Made by a program: the position numbers and the translations under genes
Assembly (NCBI RefSeq): GCF_011075055.1
Contig: NC_058146.1
Location: 7,936,001-8,000,000 of the forward strand
DNA from: Mangifera indica
Taxonomy: Eukaryota; Streptophyta; Magnoliopsida; Sapindales; Anacardiaceae
Reading direction: 5' to 3'
DNA length: 64,000 bases
Shown here: one piece after another, positions 49,232 through 60,599 of the stretch
Layout of the letters: each line of letters begins with the position of its first letter
Position numbering within the stretch: position 1 is the stretch's first letter
Notes under the pieces: model-generated
What the model was told of the DNA's origin: nothing
Databases searched by the model: none
What the model saw: only the letters and a program-made list of their open reading frames with translations

Positions 49232-49301
49232 GAATTATTCCATAATCTGGTATTTCGTTTCTGTTATTTATCTGGAAATTAGTTGTCTTCTCTTTCGTGA
49301 C

Positions 49302-49674
49302 AATTGGCAAACAAAACCAAAAATTAGTGTGGTCAAGTTTTCTCTAAACATCAATGTTTTCAAAAATTAACTTAAGATATGGGTATCAACAATTCTGAGT
49401 AGCTAAGTGAGATATTCCAAAGACTATATTTAGGACAAAATATAAACACTATGAGTTTATGGTGATGCCCTTTGGTTTGACAAATGCATTAATAGTTTTT
49501 ATAGATCTAATGAATAGAGTGTTACAAGAGTATTCTGACAAATTCATCATAGTATTTATTAATAATATATTGGTGTGTTCCAAGATTATTTCGGCAAATT
49601 CATCGTGATGTTTATTAATGAAAATTGGCAAGCAAAACAAAAAATTAGTGTGGTCAAGTTTTCTCTAAACGTCA
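49302..49674. repeat. ~51-bp direct repeats flanking a gypsy RT scrap
   Basis: Copy 1 is at 49302-49353 (aattggcaaacaaaaccaaa...) and copy 2 at 49623-49673 (aattggcaagcaaaacaaaa...), both running on through 'attagtgtggtcaagttttc' and 'tctaaac', with a few differences. They bracket the gypsy fragment at 49400-49590. Confidence 0.8.
49400..49590 (+). mobile_element. Ty3/gypsy reverse transcriptase fragment
   Basis: The plus-strand frame encodes [20 protein letters not shown] and [16 protein letters not shown], the RT palm including the catalytic box (FINN for the usual FxDD). The final ~27 bp are partly repeated ('caaattcatcatagtattta' then 'caaattcatcgtgatgttta', about 49540 and 49596). It is too short to be more than a scrap. 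Confidence 0.85.
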
Positions 49675-49679
49675 TTGGG

Positions 49680-51555
49680 AATTTTTAAGCATGTGCTTAG
49701 ACACTGTTAAAAATGGAGGGACAACAAACATTCAATGTGCCTTTGGCTTGAGTATTGTTTTATTAGAAAAATTAACATTAAGATAAATAATCAAAAAGAT
49801 TACTTAGAATAAATTATTACTATATTTAATTAAAATTGATATATATATATATAAATGATTATTGTATTGGGTTGAATATAATAAAATAAAATTATAATAT
49901 TATTTTATTTAAATTTCTTTGGGAATAATCATTTCAGAATATTTTACATATTATTTGTTATATTAATTAAAAATAAAGTTATTTTTATCTTAAAAATTAA
50001 TAAGCAAAAATATAATTATAATAAAATTAAAATTCTTAAGTAATATTTTAATATTTTAAGCGGATGTGGTAATAAGATTACCTTTTATATTATATTGGTA
50101 ATAGAAAATTACCGAAATTTTTTATTATCCAAAAAATAAATTAAATAATGTTAGTAATAAAAGATAAATTATTAAAATAATATTTCTATATTCCAACTAA
50201 ACTCCCTTAGCGAATTGTTTGGGGACTTGGAATGAAATTTTTGGAGCTATGAGATTTCTCCCTCTAGAATAATAAATAGGAAAATTTTGTCTTTAATAAG
50301 ATACCCCATGAGTTTAGATTAGACATTACTTCTTGAGGAGTTAAGTTTAATTAGTTAGGAACTAAGTTGGATGAGTATAAAAGTGTGAGGGAGTTAAGTT
50401 TGATTCGAGGGTATAAATGTAAAGAAAAGTCTTACCCATGGCTAGCTTTTAGTACTAGAGAGGTCTAATAACATATTTTAAGGTCCTATTAAGTGGTAAA
50501 AACATTTCCATCCAAAATTTCATCTCCAAATCCCCAGTTGAGGGGAGAGATCCGATTGCATCCAAAGTTCCATCCTGGAATTTCATTATCTTGTATTGGG
50601 TATGTGAGTGTGAGGGAAAACACCGCACGTGGGGTTTTCAAGTTTACTTTTTAAGACGGCCTAATGGCATTCTTTTATAGAAACATACAAAGAATTAATC
50701 GGGAAGGAAATAGGTTAAATTTTCTTAAACTGAAGAGAATTTTTGGCCTTTTGTATTTTAAAGACTTTACCTAAGGCATCAAAGCAATCGTTTAGGAGCT
50801 GTTCGGTTCTCAATAAATAAAATTTATTTTAATAATTTACCTTTTAATACTTACATTTTTGTTTGGTTTGTTAATAATAAAATATTATAATAATATTTTA
50901 TTGCTAATAATAATGTGACAAGTAATATAGGTGATACTCTTTTATTACCAAAATAATAATCATGATTTTATTATAATTATATTTTTATTTATTATTTTTT
51001 TGACAAAAGTAACCTCATTTTAAATTAATATAATAAATAATATAAAAAATATTTTAAAATAATTATATCCAAAGACATTTAAGTGAAATAATATATTAGT
51101 ATTTTTTATTACCTCTAACTAAACATAATAATTATTTATACCTACCAAATTTTATCAAATATGATATTTATACCCAATAATTTTTTAAGTAATTTATCTT
51201 CTAAGTAATCATTCAAATTTGATAATAAAATATTACTTAAACTAAATGTATCCTTGGAGAATTTGATTAATGAGCGCCCGAATAGCTTATTCTTTTACCT
51301 TATATGTTTCATAGCAACAAGAAAATGGTATTATTTTAGTTTATGTTTACCAAAAATAGCTGCTGGCACCCAAAAGTCATAAGTCGTAGATAAGAAATAC
51401 GTGGAACCAATTTAATTCTATGTCAAGCTATGGACAATTGGCTTACCAAAAGAAAAAAAAAAAGACTATAGACAATTGAGTTTTTGTCTTAATTTGTACT
51501 CCCACTACTTGTCCAATATAGAACAAATGCATAGAAAGTTAGATCAGGTCTTGCT
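49680..51555. other. AT-rich DNA with probable MITE-like blocks
   Basis: Two blocks, about 49730-50220 and 50790-51260, are extremely AT-rich, full of 'ttattacc', 'aataataa' and 'ggtaataaga'-like runs, and resemble each other and 13960-14220. They are bordered by 'ctaaactcccttagcgaatt' and 'gagctgttcggttctcaata'-like ends, suggestive of old MITEs, but no target duplication was fixed. Between them (50220-50790) no gene is seen. Confidence 0.35.
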
Positions 51556-51559
51556 TTAG

Positions 51560-52085
51560 AAAGGTTATTATACACCCTAGTTCGAAGGGATCAATGGAGT
51601 TCAAACAATTTAGCCAACTGTTGAAGAAATGTTATATACTATCGAAGTTTGGTATTCTAGAGTCAGTCATTTTGACTATTGTTTTAATTAAATTATATAC
51701 ATTTGTATGACATGTATCATATTTATGAATTAATGAAAATAACATTTCTTCATCATTCCTTTCTATAAGTTTTATGTATAATATGAATGTTTTTATAATA
51801 GTAGAATTGTGACGAGGCTATCAATAAGTATCTTGATTGTAAGGATATTAAAATCACAATTGATAGTCATTCTAAAAACATATGTAGCCCTAGTATCATC
51901 CTGATTAAAGGTACAAAAAATATTGTAAGACTGTCATTATAGTAATAAAAGGATTCAATTACACAGTAACCAGATTATTGATAAGTTCCTGTTTTTCATT
52001 GACTTTTCATTATCTAGGTGGTCATGGTGTCTTGCTAGAGACCAATCATGGACTTTGAATAGATTGATGCACTATAAAAAAAGAC
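51560..52085 (+). repeat. Dispersed repeat X, copy 2
   Basis: Counterpart of 43281-44560: 'ggtattctagagtcagtca' near 51650 and 'ggtggtcatggtgtcttgct' then 'agagaccaatcatgg' near 52016-52050. Shorter than copy 1. Confidence 0.4.
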
Positions 52086-52389
52086 TTTAGTGAGAAAAAA
52101 AGTACAAGAGGATATATATTTTATCATTATCAATACTATTATCAATAAATTATTTATGCTCTCATTAAAGCTTTTTATTTTTAACAATGGACTAATCAAA
52201 TTTCCCACTAAAAAACTTACAAGTCCATCATGCTCTTGTGCTTCAAGCCCTCATGTTCTTCCTTGTGCTCTTGTGGCTGAGACTTTGAATTTTGTATTAG
52301 TATTTTCCTTATTGGCATCAGACGATAAGTGGAAAGTATGATATCCTTATGCGAAACAACACTTAGTTTCTTGTTTCATTTTCTCTTCA

Positions 52390-53830
52390 ACATAATTTGG
52401 TTGGTTGTTTAGGGTTTACATGATTAAACGTCAAGCTAATGGGTTTGTTGAGTGGTATAAGACTTGTCCGGTTGCCAAGGGTTTTCATTAGTAGACTATA
52501 TATGGATTTCAAAGATACATTTAGTCCTTTTGTCAATTTGACTACTATTGAGACCATTCTTGCTCTTAACACCACCATATATGGTTAGCCACTACGACAA
52601 TATGTTGTCGAGAATGCTTTTATTCAAAGATATCTCACTGAAGAAGTGTTCATAAAATAACCTCCAATTTCACTAAACCCAACCGCTCATATCATGTTTG
52701 TTGTCTTGTTAAGGTAATTTATGACCTTAAACATACGTCTGTCTACGGTACCATCGGTTATGCTCCTTTTTACTTGATTATGGGTTTGTCAACAACCGAT
52801 TTAATCCCTCATTGTTCATTTGTTATACCTTATCGTTAGTTATGATTTTATTTGTTTATGTGGATGATTTAGCTATGATTGGTTCTGATAAATTTATTAT
52901 TATAACATGTGTATCTACTTTACGCTCTGTCGTTGCTTGTCTAGACTTGGGTTCACTCAATTTTGTCCTTGATATGGAAGTTGTTTGAAAGTCTACTACT
53001 TTGTATCTTTCATGGCATCACAATACCATTATATGGTAGATCTGCTACGATGCTTCCAACTTAACTCAGTTGCTCCTTTTGTTACACTTTTTGCTAATTA
53101 AAATACATCACCATCTATCAATGATGTCTCATTTTCTAATGTTCCACTTGATAGTAGCATAGTTAGTAGTCTTCAGTATCTCACCCTCATTTGGCCTTAT
53201 ATTACACTTGTTATAACTTAAGTTGCCAATGACTATTTGCTCCTACTCACTGACATATGTATAGTCAAATACTTTTTCAATATATTAAGGGCACTTTATT
53301 TCATGATTGTGTCTTTTATTGTGACTCTAACCTTTATCTCCAAGCTTATTTGGATGTTGATTAGGCTTTCAATGTTTCCATATGACGCTCTATCACTAGT
53401 GGTTTCATTTTTTTTTTTTTTGTAACCTTGTTTGTTGGTCTACTAAGAAACAAATTGTTGTGTCTTGATATAGTATGAAGTCTAAGTATCGTGTCTTCAC
53501 TCATGTTGTTGTTAATGCTTAATGGTTCTCTTATCTTCTGTCTGAGCTTAGTATTCATCCTTATTCATCTCTACTTTTACTTTATGACAATTAGTCTGCT
53601 CTTTATATGACCATCAATCGTGTTTTTCATGCCCATACTTGCCATATTGACATCTATCCACACTTAGTTCTTAAGTTAGCTGCTCGTGAAGTTCTTTGTC
53701 TTAGATATGTTCCTGCAATCTCTCAACTTGTGAATATCTTTACCATCGCTAGTGTTTTCTTTTCTTGTGTCTCTGATTTTAGTTTCATAAGCTCCCGCTG
53801 CAGTTGTAGGAGAGTTAAAATAATATATAT
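52390..53830 (+). mobile_element. Ty1/copia pol remnant (RT to RNase H)
   Basis: Plus-strand translation in shifting frames shows RT blocks from about 52425: 'YGFQRYI/FKDTFSPFVNLTTIETILAL' and QYVVENAF, then FVYVDDLAMIGSD (52855-52895). RNase H follows, with SSLQYLTLIWPYI (about 53170), a region ending in KKQ (53450), QYSALYMTINRVFHAHTCHI (about 53590-53655) and LRYVPAISQLVNIFT (53700-53745). The YVDD box is intact but frame breaks are frequent. The long chance ORFs at 53237-53425 and 53607-53921 are pieces of this element in local frames. Confidence 0.85.
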
Positions 53831-54945
53831 GATTTGGATTCTTGTGTATTGTTTGAGCAATATTATACGTACCCACTTTGAGTATAAAAATGGATACATA
53901 CTCACATGTATCGTCACATGATCAAGTGTTACTTTATCTTTAATTTAAAATCACTCAATCACATGATAACACATATAAATGTGTATCTATTTTTGTACTT
54001 AAAATAAGTACGCATAGTTTTATTTATATATTTTCATCATTATTTTGAGTATAATCAATTATAATTAGTTGACTCTATTTTTGTAAGATTAGGAATGTTG
54101 TACTTGCATGTATTGTAAAACTTTTTATTAAATATTTCAATACACAATTCTACAGTTTGTAGTTATGGAGTTTGCGAAACTTAGGATATTAACTAAAATA
54201 AACAAAAAAACTTTTTGCTTAAACTTTTTTAGACAAACATTTAACATACTTACATTTATAAGCAAATTACATGTGATTTACCTATTATACCCTTCCTATC
54301 AAAATATAACAAAACTAAAAACATTTTTCTTTTTAAGCAAATTAAATCGTAGTCTTGCAATCTTGCAAACAAGAACACATAACAAAGTAACACAATAGCA
54401 TTCGACAATGTCGTTTGAGATGAGTTTGATTCCTTGGTTTGTTAAGTTTAAAATAGGTTTAATTGATGATCCATTTGACTTTGCCTTGTTAAGCATTGAT
54501 GAAAATCGGGTGGGGTGTGGTGGTTTTTGCATTAGTTAAGTTTTTATGGTTTAGGGTTTCGGTTGATTTGTGATGATTTATTTTACAAATAGTCATATGT
54601 TTGACTAGATTTTTGCTTGATTATGTTGTCGTCAATAGAGAATAAACTGAGATTCTGGTTGCATTCGTAGTCCTTCACATTTGCATTTACATTACCTCAC
54701 ACTTGCATTCATAGTCCTTCACACTCGCATCTGCATTCATAATCTTCGTATTCTAACTATTCATAGAATGGTTTTACTTTGTTTACATGGATTAACATTG
54801 TAATGTTTGTTTTTTCAGAGCATTCCAATTAATCATCAGGTTGGGGAAAGGTGGTATAACAATGCTCATAGCTTTAAGGCTACTATAAGTTTTTGAAGTC
54901 ATATAGTAACGATTAAATACATAAGGACCGCCTTAGTCTTTGCCA
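53831..54945. other. AT-rich intergenic DNA
   Basis: No gene recognised. A short direct repeat 'ttgcattc(g/a)tagtccttcaca' occurs at about 54659 and 54702. The right part may be the 5' flank or terminal repeat region of the Mutator-like element that starts by 54950. Confidence 0.4.
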
Positions 54946-54949
54946 AAAA

Positions 54950-55519
54950 AAGATGTTTAGGGAAAGCTATTTTGGACAATTTTTAGATCTTGAAGTTCAT
55001 AAATATAAATCTACTTTGAAGCATTGTGTACTTTTTTGCCAAGTTAGAATTGGGGTACTGGGAGAGGTATTTTGGTTTAGACTGATTAAGATAGATTGTA
55101 GATTTGGCCTTATCGAGTTTACTATGATAACGGAGTTGAAATTTAGTAAGAAGATGGATATAAGTGATTACGTTACAACGAGGAGAGCGTAGTTGAGAGA
55201 GATTACTTTCTAGATGTCAAATATGTGTTATATGGTGATCTGTGCAAAACTTTTAAATAAAAGGCATGAGGAAACAATGATGAGGATGTAGTGAAATTAG
55301 TTGCTCTGTATTTCCTCTATTATGGATTGATAGGATCTAATAACAGGAAAGTCATATCAGAATGCATCCTCAATCTAGTTGATGATTATGATACGTTTAA
55401 TAGATATCCATGAAGGATAATTGTAACCTTTCTTAACCAATAGGTGTGTTACAGAAAAACGGTAAGAGTTCCCCTATTTGAGAGGGCTCCGAGAATATTC
55501 TTTTATTTTAATTATGCCC
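54950..55519 (+). pseudogene. MULE-borne DUF1985/Ulp1 gene, 5' part
   Basis: The frame from 54953 encodes FRESYFGQFLDLEVHKY, WFRLIKIDCRFGLIEFTMIT, a good match in layout to DUF1985 (Phe-Gly-x-Leu-Leu-Asp-Leu, then x-Arg-Phe-x-x-x-Glu-Phe-x-x-x-Thr-Gly-Leu; here the Gly is Glu). It is followed in other frames by LYFLYYGLIGSNNRKVI, LVDDYDTFNRYPW and VRVPLFERAPRI, the usual continuation. This domain accompanies Ulp1-type proteases carried by plant Mutator-like elements. The gene is broken by frameshifts and by the solo LTR at 55520-57732 and continues at 58038. Confidence 0.7.
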
Positions 55520-55673
55520 TGTAACACTCCTAATTAGCAATTCACACAAACCAATCCTACCAATCAACTGGATTTTCATCAACTTAATCACAATTAACAA
55601 AATAAATACTTAATAGTAACCATTATAAAAATTACCACCTACATAAACTTTATAACCCATTTCAATGACTAGC

Positions 55674-55700
55674 CATATATATATATATATATATATATAT
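55674..55700. repeat. (AT)13 microsatellite
   Basis: Uninterrupted AT dinucleotides within the solo LTR, followed by gcatatattcacatatatat. Confidence 0.95.
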
Positions 55701-56296
55701 GCATATATTCACATATATATCAAAACATATAAATTAACAAAAATATGATGTCTTCCTCCTTTAGCCTCATGTCTCACTAATGCTCCTCAAGAACCTTTGC
55801 TGCAACTATTTACTTGTAAAATATTAAATTAAACGGAGTGAGTGACCACGGCTCAGTAAGAAAATCATACTCAATACTCAAAGCATTTCATACCAGTATT
55901 AATCTCTTCCACACTCAGTGTGTTTGGTCAATTCACATACAAAATAATTGACACGGAACATGCATTAAACACATATTATAATTCTCTTCTTTCACCCATT
56001 TATTCATTTTCTTACTATACAAATATGATTCACTCGTTATGATTTATGCATGTATAAGTGTCATGACTTTTCTATTTTCTAATCGTACATCTCTTTCAAC
56101 TCTTTATCAGCCACATAGACTTGCATGCATAATTCTAATACAAATGACTTTCATAAATTATTTGCTAATTCTTTCTCCTTTTTTTTTTTGGTCAAATATT
56201 TTTATTGATCGGTGTAGACTACATAGAACAGTACTCGCAGTCACCATACAAGGTACAATCCTCTCTTACACGCATATTTCACTATTTTTTGTTTGT

Positions 56297-56424
56297 CTTT
56301 GTTATCCATACAGTACAACTGATATCTTTCTTTGCTGTACACACAAAACAGCTAATATTTTTTTATTTGTTGTCCACACAGTACAACCGATATCTTTATT
56401 TGTTATCCACACAATACAACTCGC
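56297..56424. repeat. Minisatellite, about four 32-36 bp units
   Basis: Units of the type 'tttgttatccacacagtaca' plus 'actgatatctt' start near 56298, 56331, 56364 and 56399; the second is the most diverged. Lies within the solo LTR. Confidence 0.8.
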
Positions 56425-57746
56425 GTGTAAGGATTTTAAGTATGTTTTCTGTTTTCCTGTATCATATGAGTCACTATAAAACTAAAAACACTTGTTTTCC
56501 ATTTTCTGAAAACATGCATAACTTAGAAAATGTTTTTCCTCTTTCTTTATTTTTCTGAAATCATGTATATATTATGATTGCTCATGTATACATGTATAAC
56601 CATAAGATGAAATATGCTTATTCATTGTTTTTCCTTATTCTTTTCAAGCCTCATCGAACATCAGATTATTTTCTCATACATTTTCTTATATCTCATTCAT
56701 TCCATATGAATATACATATTTATTATAATGGTTTTTTTACACATATCATGCACATAATTAAGCAAAATTAACCTACATCACATAAAATGACATTTTTGCC
56801 CTTATGGATATAAGGGTTATTCGACATATCATGCATATAATTAAACAAAAATTAATCTTATGGATAAAATTACATGCTTACCCTTAATGTAAATTCTTTC
56901 ATCAATTCATCATTTCTCATATATTCAACACACAAAATCCACAAAGCTAACCCTAGGAATATGAAATGTCTAAAATACCCTTATGGCCAAAAATTACATC
57001 ATGAATCCTAATGAATTTCTTTATCCTTTTAAGCATAAATCACCTTAATTTTAATACCTTGCACACTTATACAAGTAAAAGTTATTTAAATAACTTAACT
57101 TAAATTACTTCAAGTATGTAAAGTATGAAATTATTACATTTTTTTCACTAATTAGGTGATTTAAGCTTATCCTCCTTTTCTTCTTCCTAGCAGTCTTAAT
57201 CAACCAAAAACATAATTATCCATCAAAGATCTAAACTTCACATCTCTTAAAAATTAAATTTTTTATCTTAGAACTTACTAGAATTGATAGATCTACACTT
57301 TTTATAACTGGAGGCTCTGGAAATTAGATGATTTAGCTAGGTTTTTTGATGAATTTTACTTGAAGGAAAAACTTTAGCTAAAATTATGGAGATTCTTGGC
57401 CAAGGAAGAAGAAAATGAATAGTTGGTTGGTTTTATAAGCTTTTTGGACTAATTTACCCTTAATCTTTTCCAAAAATGACTATTTTATCCTTAGCAATTA
57501 CCAAAAACCCTTAGCACCACCATATAATTTCAAGTGTGCCATTCAATTTTCATTCCCACTTTGTCTCTTAAATCCTTCTAAAATGACCATTTTACCCCCT
57601 TTGAAAATTATTGCTCATTTAGTAATTTTCTACAATTCTTTTATAATTTCTTTAAACAAGAAGTTATAAAATCAACTCTAGGGGTAATTTTGAAAATAGA
57701 GTTTACTGGCATACCTGAATTTAGGTGTTACAATAATCATTTAGAG

Positions 57747-58037
57747 TAGAGGCATCAATTGGACCAGGTCGTGGGGCCTAAACACAGGGCCAGTGGCTCA
57801 TCTCGGTCCAACCCAATATTGTTCACATAATATTAAAAAAATTAATTAATTAATAATTATAATATTAAAAATTAATTTTTTATTAAAATTATGAGCCGAC
57901 CCATTTAGGACCCAATCTGGCCTTTACCCCATATATATTGGGTTTGGTCGTGGCACTTATACATCTTATAGGCTAACTCTGCTACTGTAACGTGCCTTAG
58001 GCTCAGCCCGACCTAGCCTAACCCATGGACACCTCTA
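57747..58037. mobile_element. hAT-type MITE, 291 bp
   Basis: Left end tagaggcatcaattgg, right end ccatggacacctcta (reverse complement tagaggtgtccatgg). GC-rich subterminal parts ('ggtcgtggggcc', 'gggctgagcc' reverse complement) surround an AT core. The flanks atttagag and gtttagaa share tttaga, a decayed 8-bp duplication. Inserted 15 bp from the end of the solo LTR. Confidence 0.7.
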
Positions 58038-60190
58038 GTTTAGAAGACAACAATAGAGTGATAAGTCGAGTGATAGAGAAAAAGTATGATGAAGTTTCAA
58101 AAGCATATACACCGTATAAAGAGAATATCCAAGTGTTATCTTACGAGATGATAAGATATGTAGTGACATTCAGGTAACTTAAGTATTAAGATAATGAGTA
58201 TTTTTCTCTTACATTTTGAATGATTATGTACAACTAACAACGTATTTTCAATATTGCAGTTGTAGATATATGAAACTTTAAGTAATCTGCGTAATTTTGC
58301 GGTTTATAAGTCTAGAGACAGTATACCCAGATGTTAAGATGAAAGAGTGTAAGGGCTTAAGGTGGGAGGATGCTGACCACATCTTTAGGGCTTCTTAGGT
58401 TTGTTATTACAATTTATAACATTACACATGAAAACAACTATTATTTTTTATAACTTAAAATTTGTCACATTTGACAAGATGTTGTGACTCTTATTTTGAT
58501 TTCATCAATGGTCGAGAGGGAATTATCATGATACAGAGATGTTATGGATTACGTGGATGATAGAGAAACACTTGATAATGATCATAGTCTTGTAATATCT
58601 CCCACAAAAATCAAATCTGGTCATTCACGGCATCACAATACATATGTATGTAAGCATCAGAATAGTGCACCTGTATGTAGTCCTATCACGTCATCTTTTT
58701 GGCCAACTGAAACAATACCCCTTATATAGCTTCCATTGCATCTACATTGGCAGTTGAAAATAAAGTTGATCGTCTTTAAGAGCTTTTCCAGGGGTTCATG
58801 AACAAAATTGATGAGCTTCTTGGAAACTTAGACGAGCGCCAAACGTAGAGCTTCAGTGCATGTACTATGCAACCCCAATAGATAAGGTACTCTTTTCCTA
58901 ATGATTATTTATTATTTACAATTCATAAGATTATAGGTTAACAATATAATTAACTAGTTAAATTTTTCCTTACAATACAAGGTGTGTCAACCAAGGTCGT
59001 AATTGAGTTGTCCAGCTAAGATGATGCAAGTCCCTAGGAGGTTATTGCCTCTGCTTATGAAACTCTGATGCAACATCTATTTAGTACCTGTAGGACATTA
59101 CAAAGAAGGATTGTTAAAAACAAGTCGTTCACTTTTGAGCTTGTATACAAACACATTGAGATAGCGATATATGAGAGAAGTTATCCAACTGTCGCAACCT
59201 CGAGTGGAATGTGATAATATGATTGAATTTTTACCGTGGTACAAGGACAAAAATGAAGACGCCACAATAACTACTTTTTTGAGTGGACACTACCAAAAAG
59301 AAAATGAATAGTGAAACACACTATGTGAAGATAACCAATGACTACTAGACCAGATATGTGATTTTGAACCCACACAAGGAATTATGTCTTCGTAATATTA
59401 TTATATTATTAATTATGTCACTATATTTATAATATTGTTGTTTTAGTACATTAATAACTGTTTGGTCATGTTACGACATGTGTTCCCATCGGTTAAGTGG
59501 ACGTGTGTTAAGACATCTTTTGATGGGTGGTTGTCACAAATAATAAAGGATCTAGACCAGGCTAGACTAGATAACTATCAATGGCCCTAATTGCTACTAG
59601 ACCCAATCAAAGAAATAAATGATCCAGCCCTAGATTGGGGCTATATCCCATAAGCTTATGCGGACAAGGTTTGACACATGTTAATTGTAATTGTATATTA
59701 AATTCTTAACCTTACACATATTAGTCACACTGATAATGAAATGATTGTTATTGTTATAAGTATATATTTTGATCAATTATGATTCTCAACACTAGGCATG
59801 TGGTGAACTAGACTTAAATGCATAGGCTTTGACTGTTTTTTGCTCATCAATGAATTTCTTTAACTCTACAAAAAGGTTTTCTAAGGTGATGACACAATAT
59901 CGTTACGTCTCATCCATTATCAGTGCGACTAGTTACTGAGAGGTTAAGGGTGTGGAGTCAAAGATAGAGCCATTGATGTTTTGATCATGTGCCCAGGTAC
60001 TCCAACAAGCCACAACATCTAACAATTGTGTGATATTCATAGTTTGGATTTTAGAGTACCTTGCCACAAGAAGCCAATTTGATTTTGTTGCCAAAGACGC
60101 CACCAAAAGATGTAACACAGTTACATCTAAGATTTGCAAACATGGCAGCAATCACACTCTGGATGATTGTTATTTATATTATGGTACTAG
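58038..60190 (+). pseudogene. MULE-borne Ulp1-type cysteine protease gene, 3' part
   Basis: Continues the gene begun at 54950. Scraps include RVISRVIEKKYDEV, KMKECKGLRWEDAD (about 58340-58380), a Ser/His/Asn-rich linker (58545-58730), FLPWYKDKNEDA (59230-59265), FDGWLSQIIKDLD (about 59515-59560) and, at 60020-60110, NCVIFIVWILEYLATRSQFD followed by FVAKDATKR. That last block has the layout of the end of the Ulp1 (C48) fold, where the nucleophile Cys precedes Gly-x-Phe; here Asn-Cys-Val is seen. Ulp1 enzymes cleave SUMO-like modifiers; this copy is full of stops. Confidence 0.55.
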
Positions 60191-60599
60191 TATTTGATTG
60201 CTTGTAGTTGAAGTTTGGTGGATTGAATGCATATATTAGAGTGTTTTTTTAATTTGTTATTTGTTTAAAACAGGGAGAAAAATGCATACACTACAAGGGA
60301 AACTCTACCAAAAATTTGTTTGTCTAATATACTACACAATTGTGAATATTGCTTATAACAACAGACATAATTACTCATAACACAAAATTGCTTAAAAGAC
60401 AAGATATAAGATAAATTTCTATTCATATAGAATTTTCAAAGTTGAAACAAAAGATAAAACACATGAATTCAAAGCTAAAATAAAAGATAAAACAACAAAA
60501 AAAAATAGAAAAAGTAGAAAGCAGAAGAATAATAAAGATAACGTAGAACAAAAGATATGATTTAATATAATATTATAATAAACGATAACATTTTGTCAT

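Larger units (their letters stand above)
55520..57732 (-). mobile_element. Solo gypsy-type LTR, 2,213 bp
   Basis: Minus-strand start tgtaacacctaaattcagg and end ggagtgttaca, with TG...CA termini and the length and style of the LTRs at 16806 and 15998. No internal genes and no second LTR. A clear target duplication is not preserved (attat, four bases left of the start, versus ataat on the right). It carries an AT run at 55674-55700 and the minisatellite at 56297-56424. It interrupts the DUF1985/Ulp1 gene. Confidence 0.65.

Noticed and set aside
52090..52341. 83-codon plus-strand ORF between repeat X and the copia remnant
   Set aside because: The C-terminal part is Cys/Ser-rich but matches no family I know, and the N-terminal part is AT-rich; insufficient for a gene call.
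54165..54532. Short ORFs on both strands considered as a small gene
   Set aside because: No recognisable domain, no splice context, and codon composition like the AT-rich background.
56039..56558. Two overlapping plus-strand ORFs of 146 and 117 codons
   Set aside because: They lie in the solo LTR and derive from its minisatellite; Phe/Tyr/Leu-rich chance ORFs.
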